From assembly GCA_017418975.1 (NCBI GenBank), contig JAFOMG010000016.1, positions 1 through 64,000 of the forward strand: a stretch of DNA of 64,000 nt. The letters run 5' to 3'. This document shows, in pieces, positions 12,187-20,285 of this stretch (positions within the stretch are counted from its first letter, which is position 1; each line of letters starts with the position of its first letter). The translations under genes and the position numbers were made by a program. The DNA comes from Sphingomonas sp. (GTDB lineage: Bacteria > Pseudomonadota > Alphaproteobacteria > Sphingomonadales > Sphingomonadaceae). A model generated the notes under the pieces. It was not told where the DNA came from. It worked only from the letters and a program-made list of their open reading frames with translations, and did not search any database.

Positions 12187-12612
12187 ATGACGACCCGTAC
12201 CGCGACTGCCCGCTACGAAGGCTTCGGCAAGGAGGGCAAGGGCCATATCACCACCCAGTCGGGCGTGCTGACCGACCAGTTCTACGGCTTCAACACCCGC
12301 TTCGCCGACGAGCCCGGCACCAATCCGGAGGAGCTGGTCGCCGCCGCCCATGCCGGCTGCTTCACCATGGCGCTGAGCTTCGCCCTGGCCCGGGCCGGCT
12401 TCAGCGAGGGTTCGCTGGAGACGCGGGCCGCGGTGAAGCTCGAGCAGGATGGCGACGGCTTCACCATCACGCGCTCGGACCTGACGCTCAAGGCCAGCGT
12501 CCCCGGCCTGGCCCAGGCGCAGTTCGAAGCGCTGGCCGCGGGCGCGCATGCCAATTGCCCGGTCTCCAAGCTGCTCAAGGCCGAGAGCAGCCTCGACGCG
12601 ACGCTGCTCTGA
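12187..12612 (+). CDS. osmC: OsmC-family peroxiredoxin
   Basis: This 141-aa protein matches the OsmC/Ohr fold. The first redox Cys lies in ELVAAAHAGCFTMALSFALA and the second in AHANCPVSKLLKAES. OsmC proteins reduce organic hydroperoxides with the two Cys and act in the cytoplasm against peroxide stress. GAGGGAGATCCACGAC precedes the ATG. It stands alone, with REP-like palindromes downstream. Confidence 0.88.
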   Translation: MTTRTATARYEGFGKEGKGHITTQSGVLTDQFYGFNTRFADEPGTNPEELVAAAHAGCFTMALSFALARAGFSEGSLETRAAVKLEQDGDGFTITRSDLTLKASVPGLAQAQFEALAAGAHANCPVSKLLKAESSLDATLL

Positions 12613-12641
12613 GCCTCGCCAGCGGCGTCTGGCCCGTCATC

Positions 12642-12668
12642 GTCATCCCGGCCCTGGGCCGGGGTGAC
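12642..12668. repeat. REP-like palindrome, copy 1
   Basis: GTCATCCCGGCCC and GGGCCGGGGTGAC form an imperfect inverted repeat after osmC. It shares the GTCATCCC arm with three other intergenic palindromes in the window. Confidence 0.55.
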
Positions 12669-12899
12669 GACCCGGCGGGCGCGATGCTTGCAATGTAGGG
12701 TTTCGCCTGCTCCATGCTGATGGATGCAAGCCGGCTTCCTCTCCCCCGCCCAGCGGCCCCGCCGCCGCCCGGCGCATGGGACGGGAAAACGGGGCCCCCG
12801 TGGCGTATGTTTCGTAAACTTCCGCGCATTGCGGCGGGGCCCGAATGGCGGCGGCGCCGGCCCGGGATGCCCCAGCCTGGGGATTCGGTATTCGTTTCC

Positions 12900-12922
12900 G
12901 TCATCCCCGCGAAGGCGGGGAC
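12900..12922. repeat. REP-like palindrome, copy 2
   Basis: GTCATCCCCGC-GAAG-GCGGGGAC is a dispersed palindrome of the GTCATCCCCGCGAA type. It is inverted relative to the copy at 13013-13034, so the pair brackets about 90 bp. Confidence 0.6.
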
Positions 12923-13012
12923 CCGGGGCAATGGGGGACGGTCTACGCAATCGCGCGCCGGGTTGCCGGGGATGGCAAAGCGCGCCTCACGGCCATTGTT
13001 CCTGGCCCTGGC

Positions 13013-13034
13013 TCCCCGCCTTTGCGGGGATGAC
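13013..13034. repeat. REP-like palindrome, copy 3
   Basis: TCCCCGC-CTTT-GCGGGGATGAC is the inverted partner of copy 2. Confidence 0.6.
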
Positions 13035-13911
13035 GGAAGCAGTTTCAGGTGACGGCAACAGTTTCAGGCGCTTGCGCCCGGTGCGTGGCGCGGCCCGCCG
13101 CGGCCCGTCGCAGCGGTGCCGATGCCGGAGGAACCGGGGTGACGGCCACGAGCCAGAAACCCCGGGTCTCAGCCACCACCCTGCGCCCCGCGCAACGCAA
13201 AAGGGGCCCGGCATTGCTGCCAGGCCCCGTGTCGCCGGACTGCTGCCGTGGATCCGGACGGATCGTCGGCATGGTTTCGGCGGCATCCTCGGCGCGCGCC
13301 GGCAAGGGCATGCGTGCCTCGGGTCGGTCGTCGAGGCTGGCCGTTGTCCACTCACCCCGAAGGGGAGTTGCGGTTACCAGCCTCGGCGGCCCGCTTCGTC
13401 TCTCCGGCCGGGGGCCGGAAATCGGAAGCCTTGCTGGATGCTTCTCTCCGCTCGATCCCTCCAGATCCTTCCGCATCGCTTGCGCGTCGCGTCCGGCTGG
13501 CCAATCTCCCGGCGGATCGTTCCTTCGTTCCCGAAGCCGGGCGCTTGCGCACCCCTTTCCGCGAACCAGGGTTCCGACCCCTTTCCGCTTCGCCCTTCCG
13601 CTTCGTGCAATGCTTGCGCATCGCCTTCCGCTTCCGGCCGAACCGTGCTCCGGCGTCCCTCGAAACCTCGGCAGCGCCTGGGCGGCACTTCGGCTTCGCA
13701 ACTTCCGGGGCCTCGCATCCCCGAACCGTAACCGAATGCGGTTTCCCGAAGGCACCTGCACCGTTTCCGGCCCGTGTAAACCTCTGATCTTGCTTTGGTT
13801 TCCCGCCGCCGGACCGTTCCGCTTACAGTCATGATGGTGTCATCGAACCCGAGTCGCGCAAAGCGCGAAATGCCCCTGCAAACTTGTGAAGACTGTGGAT
13901 AATGTGGACAA
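13035..13911. other. Long stretch with no supportable gene
   Basis: The 877 bp between the REP-like cluster and the cupin gene hold open frames on both strands, but none has a ribosome site, recognisable domain or natural composition. From about 13320 to 13800 the plus strand is rich in CTTCCG/CTTCGC pyrimidine-rich motifs. A GC inverted repeat (GGGGCCCGGCA with TGCCAGGCCCC) lies at about 13203-13227. The segment could be a decayed gene or an untranslated RNA locus; I cannot tell which. Confidence 0.5.
13894..13902 (-). other. DnaA-box-like 9-mer
   Basis: TTATCCACA on the minus strand is an exact match to the bacterial DnaA-box consensus. Only one exact copy is seen here, followed by the related GTGGACAA, so this is not evidence for an origin. 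Confidence 0.3.
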
Positions 13912-14349
13912 CTAGGCAATATTATTGCGCGGAGCCCAATCGGGAGGTGCCAATTCGAACCCGGCGAAATCGAAGCCCGGAACGACGATGCAGCTCACCA
14001 GCGCCCATCCGTGCGGCGCTTCGGTCGCCTGCCAGCGATTCGCCGGGACCAGGCACTGGGGCGCATAGCCGGCGGTCACGTCGCCGCCAAGCCGGATCGT
14101 CGCCGGATCGCGGTCCGCCGCGTCGGCGATGTGGAGCGCGAGCGGGCTGCCGGCGTGCCAGAGCCACCATTCGTCGGCATCCACCCGGTGCCAGTGCGAG
14201 CGCTGGCCCTGTTCGAGCAGGAAGTGGATCGCGGTTCCCCGGGCCCGCCCGTCCGCGCCCGGCGCCGCCCGCCAGGTCTCGCGATACCAGCCGCCTTCGG
14301 GATGCGGCGCCAGCCCCAGCCGCGCGATGATTGCCCGTGCCTCGTCCAT
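13912..14349 (-). CDS. Cupin, DUF985 family
   Basis: This 145-aa protein begins MDEARAIIARLGLAPHPEGG and carries the DUF985 signatures HPEGGWYRETWR, AIHFLLEQGQRSHWHRVDADEWW and GGDVTAGYAPQCLVPANRWQ, with His/Glu residues placed as metal ligands of a cupin barrel. Members are small cytoplasmic cupins of uncertain, possibly epimerase-like or metal-binding, function. The start is preceded by GGAGGGAAGGAAA. It is divergent from the glycine-zipper gene at 14458. Confidence 0.85.
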   Translation of the reverse strand: MDEARAIIARLGLAPHPEGGWYRETWRAAPGADGRARGTAIHFLLEQGQRSHWHRVDADEWWLWHAGSPLALHIADAADRDPATIRLGGDVTAGYAPQCLVPANRWQATEAPHGWALVSCIVVPGFDFAGFELAPPDWAPRNNIA

Positions 14350-14457
14350 TTTCCTTCCCTCCGATGAACGGCGTGTTGTTTTCCGTTCATGAAACTAGTT
14401 CGGAACCGAAACGTTGGCCTTCCGGTTTGCCCCAAAGTGCATCAGGAGTGTAATAAC

Positions 14458-14817
14458 ATGCGGAAACTCATTCTCGCGCTCGGCGCGATCGCCGTTGCCG
14501 TGCCGTCGGCCGGCCTGGTTCCGATCGCGGCCAATGCCGCACCCATCGCCAAGGCAGGTGCCGACGGCAACTGGTCGCAGGATCGCGGCTATCGCAAGCG
14601 CTATGCCTATCGCGAATGGCGCGGGCGGGACGGCCGCAGCTATTGCCGCAAGCCCGACGGCACCACCGGCCTGGTGGTCGGCGGCGTGGCCGGCGCGCTG
14701 GTCGGCCGCACCATCGACACCCGTGGCGACCGCACCGTCGGCACGCTGCTGGGCGCCGCAGCCGGCGCAGTGGCGGGCCGCGAGATCGAGCGCAGCGGCA
14801 AGCGCCGCTGCCGCTGA
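14458..14817 (+). CDS. Exported glycine-zipper protein
   Basis: The ATG at 14458, after CAGGAGTGTAATAAC, gives 119 aa. The upstream in-frame ATG at 14389 lacks a ribosome site and would hide the signal peptide (MRKLILALGAIAVAVPSAG). The mature part is short, with basic/aromatic residues, then the module DGRSYCRKPDGTTGLVVGGV and two glycine-zipper helices (GALVGRTIDTRGDRTVG, LLGAAAGAVAGREIE). It lacks the lipobox Cys of its paralogue at 11711-12112. A periplasmic or outer-membrane-associated envelope role is inferred from the family. Confidence 0.72.
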   Translation: MRKLILALGAIAVAVPSAGLVPIAANAAPIAKAGADGNWSQDRGYRKRYAYREWRGRDGRSYCRKPDGTTGLVVGGVAGALVGRTIDTRGDRTVGTLLGAAAGAVAGREIERSGKRRCR

Positions 14818-14835
14818 TCCCCCGCCGGTAACAGA

Positions 14836-14876
14836 AACGGTTCGCCCGGAAGAACGCGCCGGGCGAACCGTTTTCG
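14836..14876 (+). terminator. Rho-independent terminator
   Basis: AACGGTTCGCCCGG (14836-14849) is fully complementary to CCGGGCGAACCGTT (14859-14872) across a 9-nt loop, and the run TTTT spans 14871-14874. It lies 18 bp after the glycine-zipper gene. Confidence 0.85.
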
Positions 14877-14921
14877 CATGGCGAGCGGCCCGTTAACCCT
14901 TGCCGGCTACAAAGGGGTGCC

Positions 14922-16100
14922 ATGCTTCACGTGCTCGTTCTCTCGACGCTCTTTCCCGATGCCTCGCGCCCGAATTTCGGCATCTTCGTCGAGCGCCAGA
15001 CCCGGGCGCTGGCGGAGCGGGAGGATGTGGCGGTCCGCGTCGTCGCCCCGCTCGGCCTGCCGCCCTGGCCGCTGGCACGGCTTTCCCGCTATGCCCGCCT
15101 CGCCGCCCTGCCGGAGCGGGAGACGTGGCACGGGCTGACGGTCCATCGCCCCCGCTTCCGCAACCTGCCGGGCACCGGCGGCCGCTTCCATGCCCGGGCC
15201 CTCGCCGCGGCGCTCACCCCGCTGCTCGGCGCGATCCGCGGGGAATTTCCGTTCGACGTGATCTCGACCGAATTCTTCTTCCCCGACGGCCCCGCCGCGG
15301 TCCTGCTCGGCCGGCGCTTCGGCGTGCCGGTCTCGATCAAGGCGCGCGGCTCGGACATTCACGACTGGGGCCGGCGCACGGCCATCGGGCCGCAGGTGAT
15401 CGCCGCCGGCCGGGGCGCGGACGGCGTGCTCTCGGTGAGCGATGCGCTGCGGGCCGACATGATCGCCATGGGCATTCCGGGCGAGAAGATCGAGACGATC
15501 ACCACCGGGGTGGACCTGGCCCGCTTCGCGCCGCGCGACCGCGCCGCCGCCAAGGCCGAGCTCGGCGTCGCCGGGCCGCTCGTCCTGTCGGTCGGCGCGC
15601 TGATCCCGATCAAGGGGCACGACATCGTCATCGACGCCGTCTCGGCGCTGCCCGGCGTCACGCTGTGGATCGCGGGCGAAGGCCCGGACCGCAAGCGGCT
15701 GGAAGCGCGGATCGAGCGGCTGGGCCTGGGCGAGCGCGTCAGGCTGCTCGGCGCGATCCCGCCCGAGCGCGTCGCCGCCGCGCTCGCCGCCGCCGATGCG
15801 ATGGCCCTTGCCTCCGAGCGCGAAGGCCTCGCCAATGCGTGGCTCGAGGCGCTGGCGAGCGGCGCTCCGATCGTCATCCCCGATGTCGGCGGCGCCCGCC
15901 AGGTGGTCACCGCGCCGGCGGCGGGCCGCATCGTCCCGCGCACCCCCGCCGCCTTTGCCGAAGCGCTGGGCGCGCTGATCGCCGCGCCGCCGGCCGCGGC
16001 GGACACCCGCGCCGTCGCCGCGCCCTTCACCTGGGCGGCCAACAGCAGCCGTCTCCACGCATTCCTCCAGCGCCTCGCCGATGGGCGCGGCACGGCGTGA
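14922..16100 (+). CDS. GT4-family glycosyltransferase
   Basis: The 392-aa protein has a GT-B fold. The N-terminal domain opens with LVLSTLFPDASRPNFGIFVERQ and the C-terminal Rossmann half contains LVLSVGALIPIKGHDIVIDAV, LWIAGEGPDRKRLE and the nucleotide-sugar motif ASEREGLANAWLEALASGAP. Retaining GT4 enzymes transfer sugars from NDP-sugars in polysaccharide or glycolipid synthesis. The acceptor and donor are unknown because no polysaccharide genes adjoin. No signal peptide is present, consistent with cytoplasmic or membrane-peripheral action. Confidence 0.88.
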   Translation: MLHVLVLSTLFPDASRPNFGIFVERQTRALAEREDVAVRVVAPLGLPPWPLARLSRYARLAALPERETWHGLTVHRPRFRNLPGTGGRFHARALAAALTPLLGAIRGEFPFDVISTEFFFPDGPAAVLLGRRFGVPVSIKARGSDIHDWGRRTAIGPQVIAAGRGADGVLSVSDALRADMIAMGIPGEKIETITTGVDLARFAPRDRAAAKAELGVAGPLVLSVGALIPIKGHDIVIDAVSALPGVTLWIAGEGPDRKRLEARIERLGLGERVRLLGAIPPERVAAALAAADAMALASEREGLANAWLEALASGAPIVIPDVGGARQVVTAPAAGRIVPRTPAAFAEALGALIAAPPAAADTRAVAAPFTWAANSSRLHAFLQRLADGRGTA

Positions 16101-16159
16101 GGGAACCGCTTCGCCCCGCCCGCCGTTCGTGCCCGGGGCGTAACGGAGAGAGATGGACC

Positions 16160-16318
16160 ATGAACCCTTTTCGCAACCTGCCCGAGCCGCCCGCCGAAGC
16201 GCCGCTCGTCTATTACATCCTGCCCCAGGCGGAGCCGGCGCCCGAGACGCCGATCGGCCCCGGCGACCTGGAGATAGAATTCGAGTTCGAACCCGATTGG
16301 GAGGCGGAAGGGAAGTGA
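16160..16318 (+). CDS. Small acidic hypothetical protein
   Basis: The ATG at 16160 gives 52 aa, starting MNPFRNLPEPPAEAPLVYYI and ending in an acidic EIEFEFEPDWEAEGK tail. GGAGAGAGATGG lies just upstream. It is unrecognised. The composition (Pro then Glu-rich) and ribosome site favour a real small protein, but support is limited. Confidence 0.4.
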   Translation: MNPFRNLPEPPAEAPLVYYILPQAEPAPETPIGPGDLEIEFEFEPDWEAEGK

Positions 16319-16395
16319 TCCTTTTCCGCGTTGACTAGGCGGCGTCGGTCCGTGACATTCATGACAGTGAAGTTACCAGCGGTGGAGACCGAGTG

Positions 16396-17022
16396 ATGGC
16401 GGGCAAGAAGGACAAGAAGGCCGGCGATACCAAGCCCGAGAAGAAGGGCTTCCTTCCCAAGAGCATCGCCGGGATGAAGCTGCCCAAGGAACTGCGCAAG
16501 CAGCTCGACGCGCTGGCCAAGCATCCGGTGGTGAACGATCTGCTCGCCGCCGGGCTGGTCGCCCTGGCCGCCAAGCTCAAGCCCAGCGAGAAGGCCGAGG
16601 AAGCGGCGGCCCCCTCGCCCGCGCCGGCCGCCCCCGCGGCAAAGCCGCCGGCCGCTGCTGCGGCAAAACCACCCGCCGCCGCTGCGGCAAAGCCTGTGGT
16701 GAAGCGCGCGCGCACCGTCGCCGCGAAGCCCGCCGCCAAGGCACCGTCAAAGTCCGTGGCGAAGCCCGAACCGGCGGCCAAGGCGCCCGCCAAGCCTGCC
16801 ACCGCCAAGCCCGCTGCCGCCAAGGCGCCCGCCGCGAAGGCAGGGGCCAAGCCGGCGGCGGCTCCCAAGGCCGCGGCAAAGCCCAAGCCGGCGCCCGCCG
16901 CCGCCGATGCATCCAAGCCGGCGCCGAAGCCGCGCAAGGCCGCAGCGGCCAAGGCACCGGCCGCGGCGCCGCGCGCCACCACCCGCCGCGCCAAGGCCAC
17001 TGCACCCAAGACGACGCGCTGA
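16396..17022 (+). CDS. Histone-like Ala/Lys/Pro-rich basic protein
   Basis: The ATG at 16396 follows GGTGGAGACCGAGTG; a GTG directly before it at 16393 is an alternative. Residues 1-70 include a structured helical part (PKELRKQLDALAKHPVVNDLLAAGLVALAAKLKPSEK). From about residue 78 the chain is a low-complexity array of AAKP, AKPAAK and PAAKA units ending in ATTRRAKATAPKTTR. Such tails resemble histone H1-like and AlgP-like bacterial proteins that bind DNA or polyanions. The role is inferred from composition only. Confidence 0.6.
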   Translation: MAGKKDKKAGDTKPEKKGFLPKSIAGMKLPKELRKQLDALAKHPVVNDLLAAGLVALAAKLKPSEKAEEAAAPSPAPAAPAAKPPAAAAAKPPAAAAAKPVVKRARTVAAKPAAKAPSKSVAKPEPAAKAPAKPATAKPAAAKAPAAKAGAKPAAAPKAAAKPKPAPAAADASKPAPKPRKAAAAKAPAAAPRATTRRAKATAPKTTR

Positions 17023-17061
17023 TCCTCTGCTAGGCAAGCCGCCGAAGCAGGGGGGAGTTCA

Positions 17062-17691
17062 ATGAAGCCGAAGCAGACGCACGCCGACAGTCCGGCGCAC
17101 GGGCTGGAACGCATGGCGTTCTTTTCCGATGCCGTGTTCGCCATCGCGATCACTTTGCTGGTCATCGAGATCCATGTGCCGCATGTCGCCGCGCCCTATA
17201 GCGACACTGCGTTCCTGGAGGCTCTGAACAAGCTGATTCCGAACTTTATCGGCTTCTTCGTCTCCTTCTTCGTGATAGGCGCCTTCTGGGCGGGGCATCA
17301 CCGGGCGTTCGATTGCGCGCGCCACTGGAGCCCCAGGCTGTTCCTGCCCAACCTACTGCTGCTGAGCGCGATCGCCGCGATGCCGTTCTTCACGGCCTTC
17401 TCGTCCGAATATTACGGCCACCGCGTGCCCACCGCCTTCTATTGCGGCTGGATGATCCTGATATCGATCTTCAATATCCTGATCCAACGCGCCCTCACCG
17501 CGCCGCCGGTGGTGGGAGAGCATGTGACGCCGGCACAGCGCCGGATGATCCGTCAGCGCGGCCTTGCGGCGCTGCTGGCTTCCATCACTGCATTCGTGAC
17601 CAGCCTGTTCATCCCGTTCCTCGCCCAGGTCGTGCTGATCACCATTCCGCTCTGGCGCATGCTGCTGGTCCGGCTCGCGCCGGCACGCTGA
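17062..17691 (+). CDS. TMEM175-family (DUF1211) potassium channel protein
   Basis: This 209-aa integral membrane protein begins with the family hallmark ERMAFFSDAVFAIAITLLVI, the FSD-containing first helix that lines the pore in TMEM175 channels. Five to six hydrophobic helices follow (IPNFIGFFVSFFVIGAFWAG, LFLPNLLLLSAIAAMPFF, YCGWMILISIFNILIQ, and a last one near LFIPFLAQVVLITIPLW). Bacterial homologues form tetrameric potassium-conducting channels in the inner membrane. AGGGGGGAGTTC precedes the start. It converges on the DUF3089 gene. Confidence 0.85.
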   Translation: MKPKQTHADSPAHGLERMAFFSDAVFAIAITLLVIEIHVPHVAAPYSDTAFLEALNKLIPNFIGFFVSFFVIGAFWAGHHRAFDCARHWSPRLFLPNLLLLSAIAAMPFFTAFSSEYYGHRVPTAFYCGWMILISIFNILIQRALTAPPVVGEHVTPAQRRMIRQRGLAALLASITAFVTSLFIPFLAQVVLITIPLWRMLLVRLAPAR

Positions 17692-17751
17692 GGCCCGCCC
17701 CGCCCCCGGCCAGCCGCTACCGGGCGGGGACCGGGCCGGCCTCAGGCGGCG

Positions 17752-18873
17752 TCAGCGCTTCTTCGCCCAGGCGCCATATTGCCGCGCCGTCAGGTCGACC
17801 AAGTCGCCCTGCGCCAGGTTCATGTCGATCAGGTGCAGGCCCCAGTCCTTCAGGATCACATTGCCCACCTTCACGTCGCCGGGGATGGTGTCGGTACGTG
17901 CATCGGCCGGATCCGCGTTCACCGTCACCGCGAGATAGTTGAAGCCGTCCTTGTCGACGCATTCGGTGGAGATCAGCCCGGGCACGCTGACGAAGGGCGT
18001 GGTGACCGGTGCGCCGCCCCTGCTCCAGGCCTCGGCCGAGCCCGGGACCAGCATGTTGCCCCCGGCGTTGAGATAGGCGTGCGCAACCGCCTTGCCCCCG
18101 CCCAGCGCCGCCGGATTGGTGCAGCCCGCCTCGACGCCCGGCCGGTCGCCCTTGGCGAAGCGGCTGCCGGCGGGCGGCGGCGAGTCGGCGCGGAAGCTGG
18201 CATAGGTGACCACGCAGCCGGCCTGGTCGGCGCTGCGGCACAACGGGATCGTCGGGAACACGCCGCCAACGTCCTTGCCCGCCGGAACCGGCACCGAGCT
18301 GCCGATCAGCATCGCCGAGACCAGCTGCTTCTGCGCGGGCTTGCCGTCGATTTCGCGGGCGACGAGCTGGGTCAGGATCAGCGAGCCCTGGCTGTGCCCG
18401 ATCAGCACCACGCCGCGCCCCTTGTTGTCATGGGCCAGATAATCGTCCCAGGCGGCCTTCACGTCGCGATACGCCATGTCGCGGTCGATCGCCGGGGTGC
18501 CGCCGCCCATGATGCTCCGGAGCGCCGTGAGCGTGACCTGGCGATAGACCGGCGCGAACACCCGGCAGTTCTTCGCGAAGCGCGCGACCTGGAACTGGGC
18601 GACGCGCTTCTCCTCGGGCCCGGGGATCATGTCGCTATTCGGCGTCGGATCGAGCGAGATGGTGGGATAGACATAGAAGCAATCGAACTTGGGCGCGCTC
18701 GCGGCCTTGAACGGCTCGACGCTGCGCGCGCCGTCGGCGGCTACCACGGTGGTGGAGAGATCCGCCGCGCACGCGTCCTGCCGGCCGGGCCGGCAGAGCC
18801 AATTGGCGGGATCGCGATAGTCCGGCGTGTCCGGCCCGGCGGCCATGGCCAGTGCGAGCGCGAGAATCATCAT
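17752..18873 (-). CDS. DUF3089 alpha/beta-hydrolase
   Basis: The ATG at 18873, after GGGAGAGGCAGC, gives 373 aa with a short hydrophobic signal (MMILALALAMAAG). The DUF3089 features are an N-terminal YRDPANWLCRPG with FDCFYVYPTISLD, and the nucleophile elbow GVVLIGHSQGSLILTQLV with Ser in GHSQG. The family is lipase-like and secreted or periplasmic; natural substrates are unknown. The frame continues upstream of the Met, but without a ribosome site or signal, so the shorter start is preferred. Confidence 0.8.
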   Translation of the reverse strand: MMILALALAMAAGPDTPDYRDPANWLCRPGRQDACAADLSTTVVAADGARSVEPFKAASAPKFDCFYVYPTISLDPTPNSDMIPGPEEKRVAQFQVARFAKNCRVFAPVYRQVTLTALRSIMGGGTPAIDRDMAYRDVKAAWDDYLAHDNKGRGVVLIGHSQGSLILTQLVAREIDGKPAQKQLVSAMLIGSSVPVPAGKDVGGVFPTIPLCRSADQAGCVVTYASFRADSPPPAGSRFAKGDRPGVEAGCTNPAALGGGKAVAHAYLNAGGNMLVPGSAEAWSRGGAPVTTPFVSVPGLISTECVDKDGFNYLAVTVNADPADARTDTIPGDVKVGNVILKDWGLHLIDMNLAQGDLVDLTARQYGAWAKKR

Positions 18874-18941
18874 GCTGCCTCTCCCTTTCCGGGCAGCATA
18901 TCCCTTGTTCGAGCGATGCGGAAAGCCTCCCCGCCGGCAAA

Positions 18942-19313
18942 CTAGTCCAGCGGGTAGAGCGCCCCGGCGATCCAGCGCAGCTCGGCGCGCAGCACGCCCC
19001 AGGCGCGGGCGGCGGCGCGGCTGTCCATCGCCTCGATGCCGATGCCCCAGGCGCCCAGCGCCTCGGCCAGCGCACGCGGCGGCCGCACCAGCGTCTTGCC
19101 GGTGCCGAGCAGCAGGAATTCGGGCCGGGGCGCCAGGCCCAGCAGCGGCGCGAGATCGGCCTCGGTCAAGTCGGCGATCGGCGGCGGCGCCCATCCGTCG
19201 GCGCGCTCGGGCGTGATCAGCAGGCCCTCATAGACGCCCTCGTCCACGCGAAAGCCGCGCCCGGAAAAGCCGGAGATGACCGGCCCCTCCGCGCTGGCGC
19301 GCTTCACTTCCAT
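18942..19313 (-). CDS. Mth938-like domain protein
   Basis: The 123-aa protein matches the Mth938/NDUFAF3 fold: GPVISGFSGRGFRVDEGVYE, LLGLAPRPEFLLLGTGKTLV and LGAWGIGIEAMDSRAAARAWGVL. It begins 4 bp after the secF stop and is probably the last gene of the yajC-secD-secF operon. Alphaproteobacterial members are often next to secF, and NDUFAF3 homologues help complex I assembly. Its bacterial role is unproven. Confidence 0.82.
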   Translation of the reverse strand: MEVKRASAEGPVISGFSGRGFRVDEGVYEGLLITPERADGWAPPPIADLTEADLAPLLGLAPRPEFLLLGTGKTLVRPPRALAEALGAWGIGIEAMDSRAAARAWGVLRAELRWIAGALYPLD

Positions 19314-19317
19314 CGGC

Positions 19318-20271
19318 TCAGCCGACGCGCTCGGCGCCGCTCGCCGGCGAGGGCTTTTCCTCGCGCGGGCCCGGCTTCAGGCCCAGCGTGATCAGCAGCG
19401 ACGAGGAGACGTAGATCGACGAATAGGTGCCGACGACGATGCCGAGCATCATGGCGGCGGTGAAGCCGCGCAGCACCGGGCCGCCGAAGATCAGCAGCGA
19501 AGCGAGCGCGAGCATGATCGTCAGCGAAGTCATCACCGTGCGGGGCAGCGTCTCGTTCACCGAAAGATCGATGAGCTCGCTCATTCCCATCTTGCGGTAT
19601 TTGCGCATGTTCTCGCGGATGCGGTCGTCGATCACCATCTTGTCGTTGATCGAATAGCCGATGATCGTCAGCACCGCGGCGACGATGTTCAGGTCGAACA
19701 CCATGCCGGTGACCGCGAAGAAGCCAAGCGCCATCAGCACGTCGTGGATGATCGCCACCGCGGTCGAGATGCCGAACTGCCATTCGTAGCGGAACCACGA
19801 GAAGATCGCGATGCCGATGATCGCCAGCACCACGGCCAGGATGCCCTTGTTCACCAGCTCGCCCGAGACCTTGCCCGACACGGTGGAGTAGGTGCTGAAG
19901 GTCGCGCCGGGGAACTTCGCCGCCAGCGCCGTCTTCACCGTCTCGACCATCTTGTCCACCGCATCGGGCGTGGTCGAATGCGGAACCGGCAGGCGGATCG
20001 TCACGGTGTTCTGGCCGCCCAGCTGCTGGAGCGCCGCTTCACCGAACCCGAGCTCGTTCACCGTCTCGCGCACTTGGTCGAGATGCGGCGGGCTGGCGAA
20101 CTTCTCCTCGATGGAGACGCCGCCGACAAAGTCGACGCCCATGTTGAGCCCATGGATGCCCACCAGCGCCACGGCGGCGATGGTGAGCAACGCCGTGACC
20201 GCGAAGGCGATGAAGCGGACGCGTACGAACCCGATGTTCGTATTGTCGGGAATGATCTTGAGGAGCCGCAT
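19318..20271 (-). CDS. secF: Protein translocase subunit SecF
   Basis: This 317-aa protein has the SecF pattern. A first membrane helix is followed by the NMGVDFVGGVSIEEKF motif, a periplasmic P1-like loop (about 45-130) and five further helices including VLAIIGIAIFSWFRYEWQF, the DDRIRENMRKYRKM loop motif and NETLPRTVMTS. With SecD it uses the proton motive force to pull exported proteins through SecYEG. It lies 14 bp downstream of secD. Confidence 0.96.
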   Translation of the reverse strand: MRLLKIIPDNTNIGFVRVRFIAFAVTALLTIAAVALVGIHGLNMGVDFVGGVSIEEKFASPPHLDQVRETVNELGFGEAALQQLGGQNTVTIRLPVPHSTTPDAVDKMVETVKTALAAKFPGATFSTYSTVSGKVSGELVNKGILAVVLAIIGIAIFSWFRYEWQFGISTAVAIIHDVLMALGFFAVTGMVFDLNIVAAVLTIIGYSINDKMVIDDRIRENMRKYRKMGMSELIDLSVNETLPRTVMTSLTIMLALASLLIFGGPVLRGFTAAMMLGIVVGTYSSIYVSSSLLITLGLKPGPREEKPSPASGAERVG

Positions 20272-20285
20272 GCGCGTCGCTTCCG

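Noticed and set aside
13049..13834. 261-codon plus-strand frame in the gene-less segment
   Set aside because: It has Ser/Arg/Pro-rich composition, no ribosome site and no recognisable fold; overlapping frames on the other strand look equally random.
13880..13920. Chromosomal origin near the DnaA-box 9-mer
   Set aside because: Only one exact box is present, with no clustered boxes, no AT-rich unwinding region and no dnaA/hemE-type neighbours.
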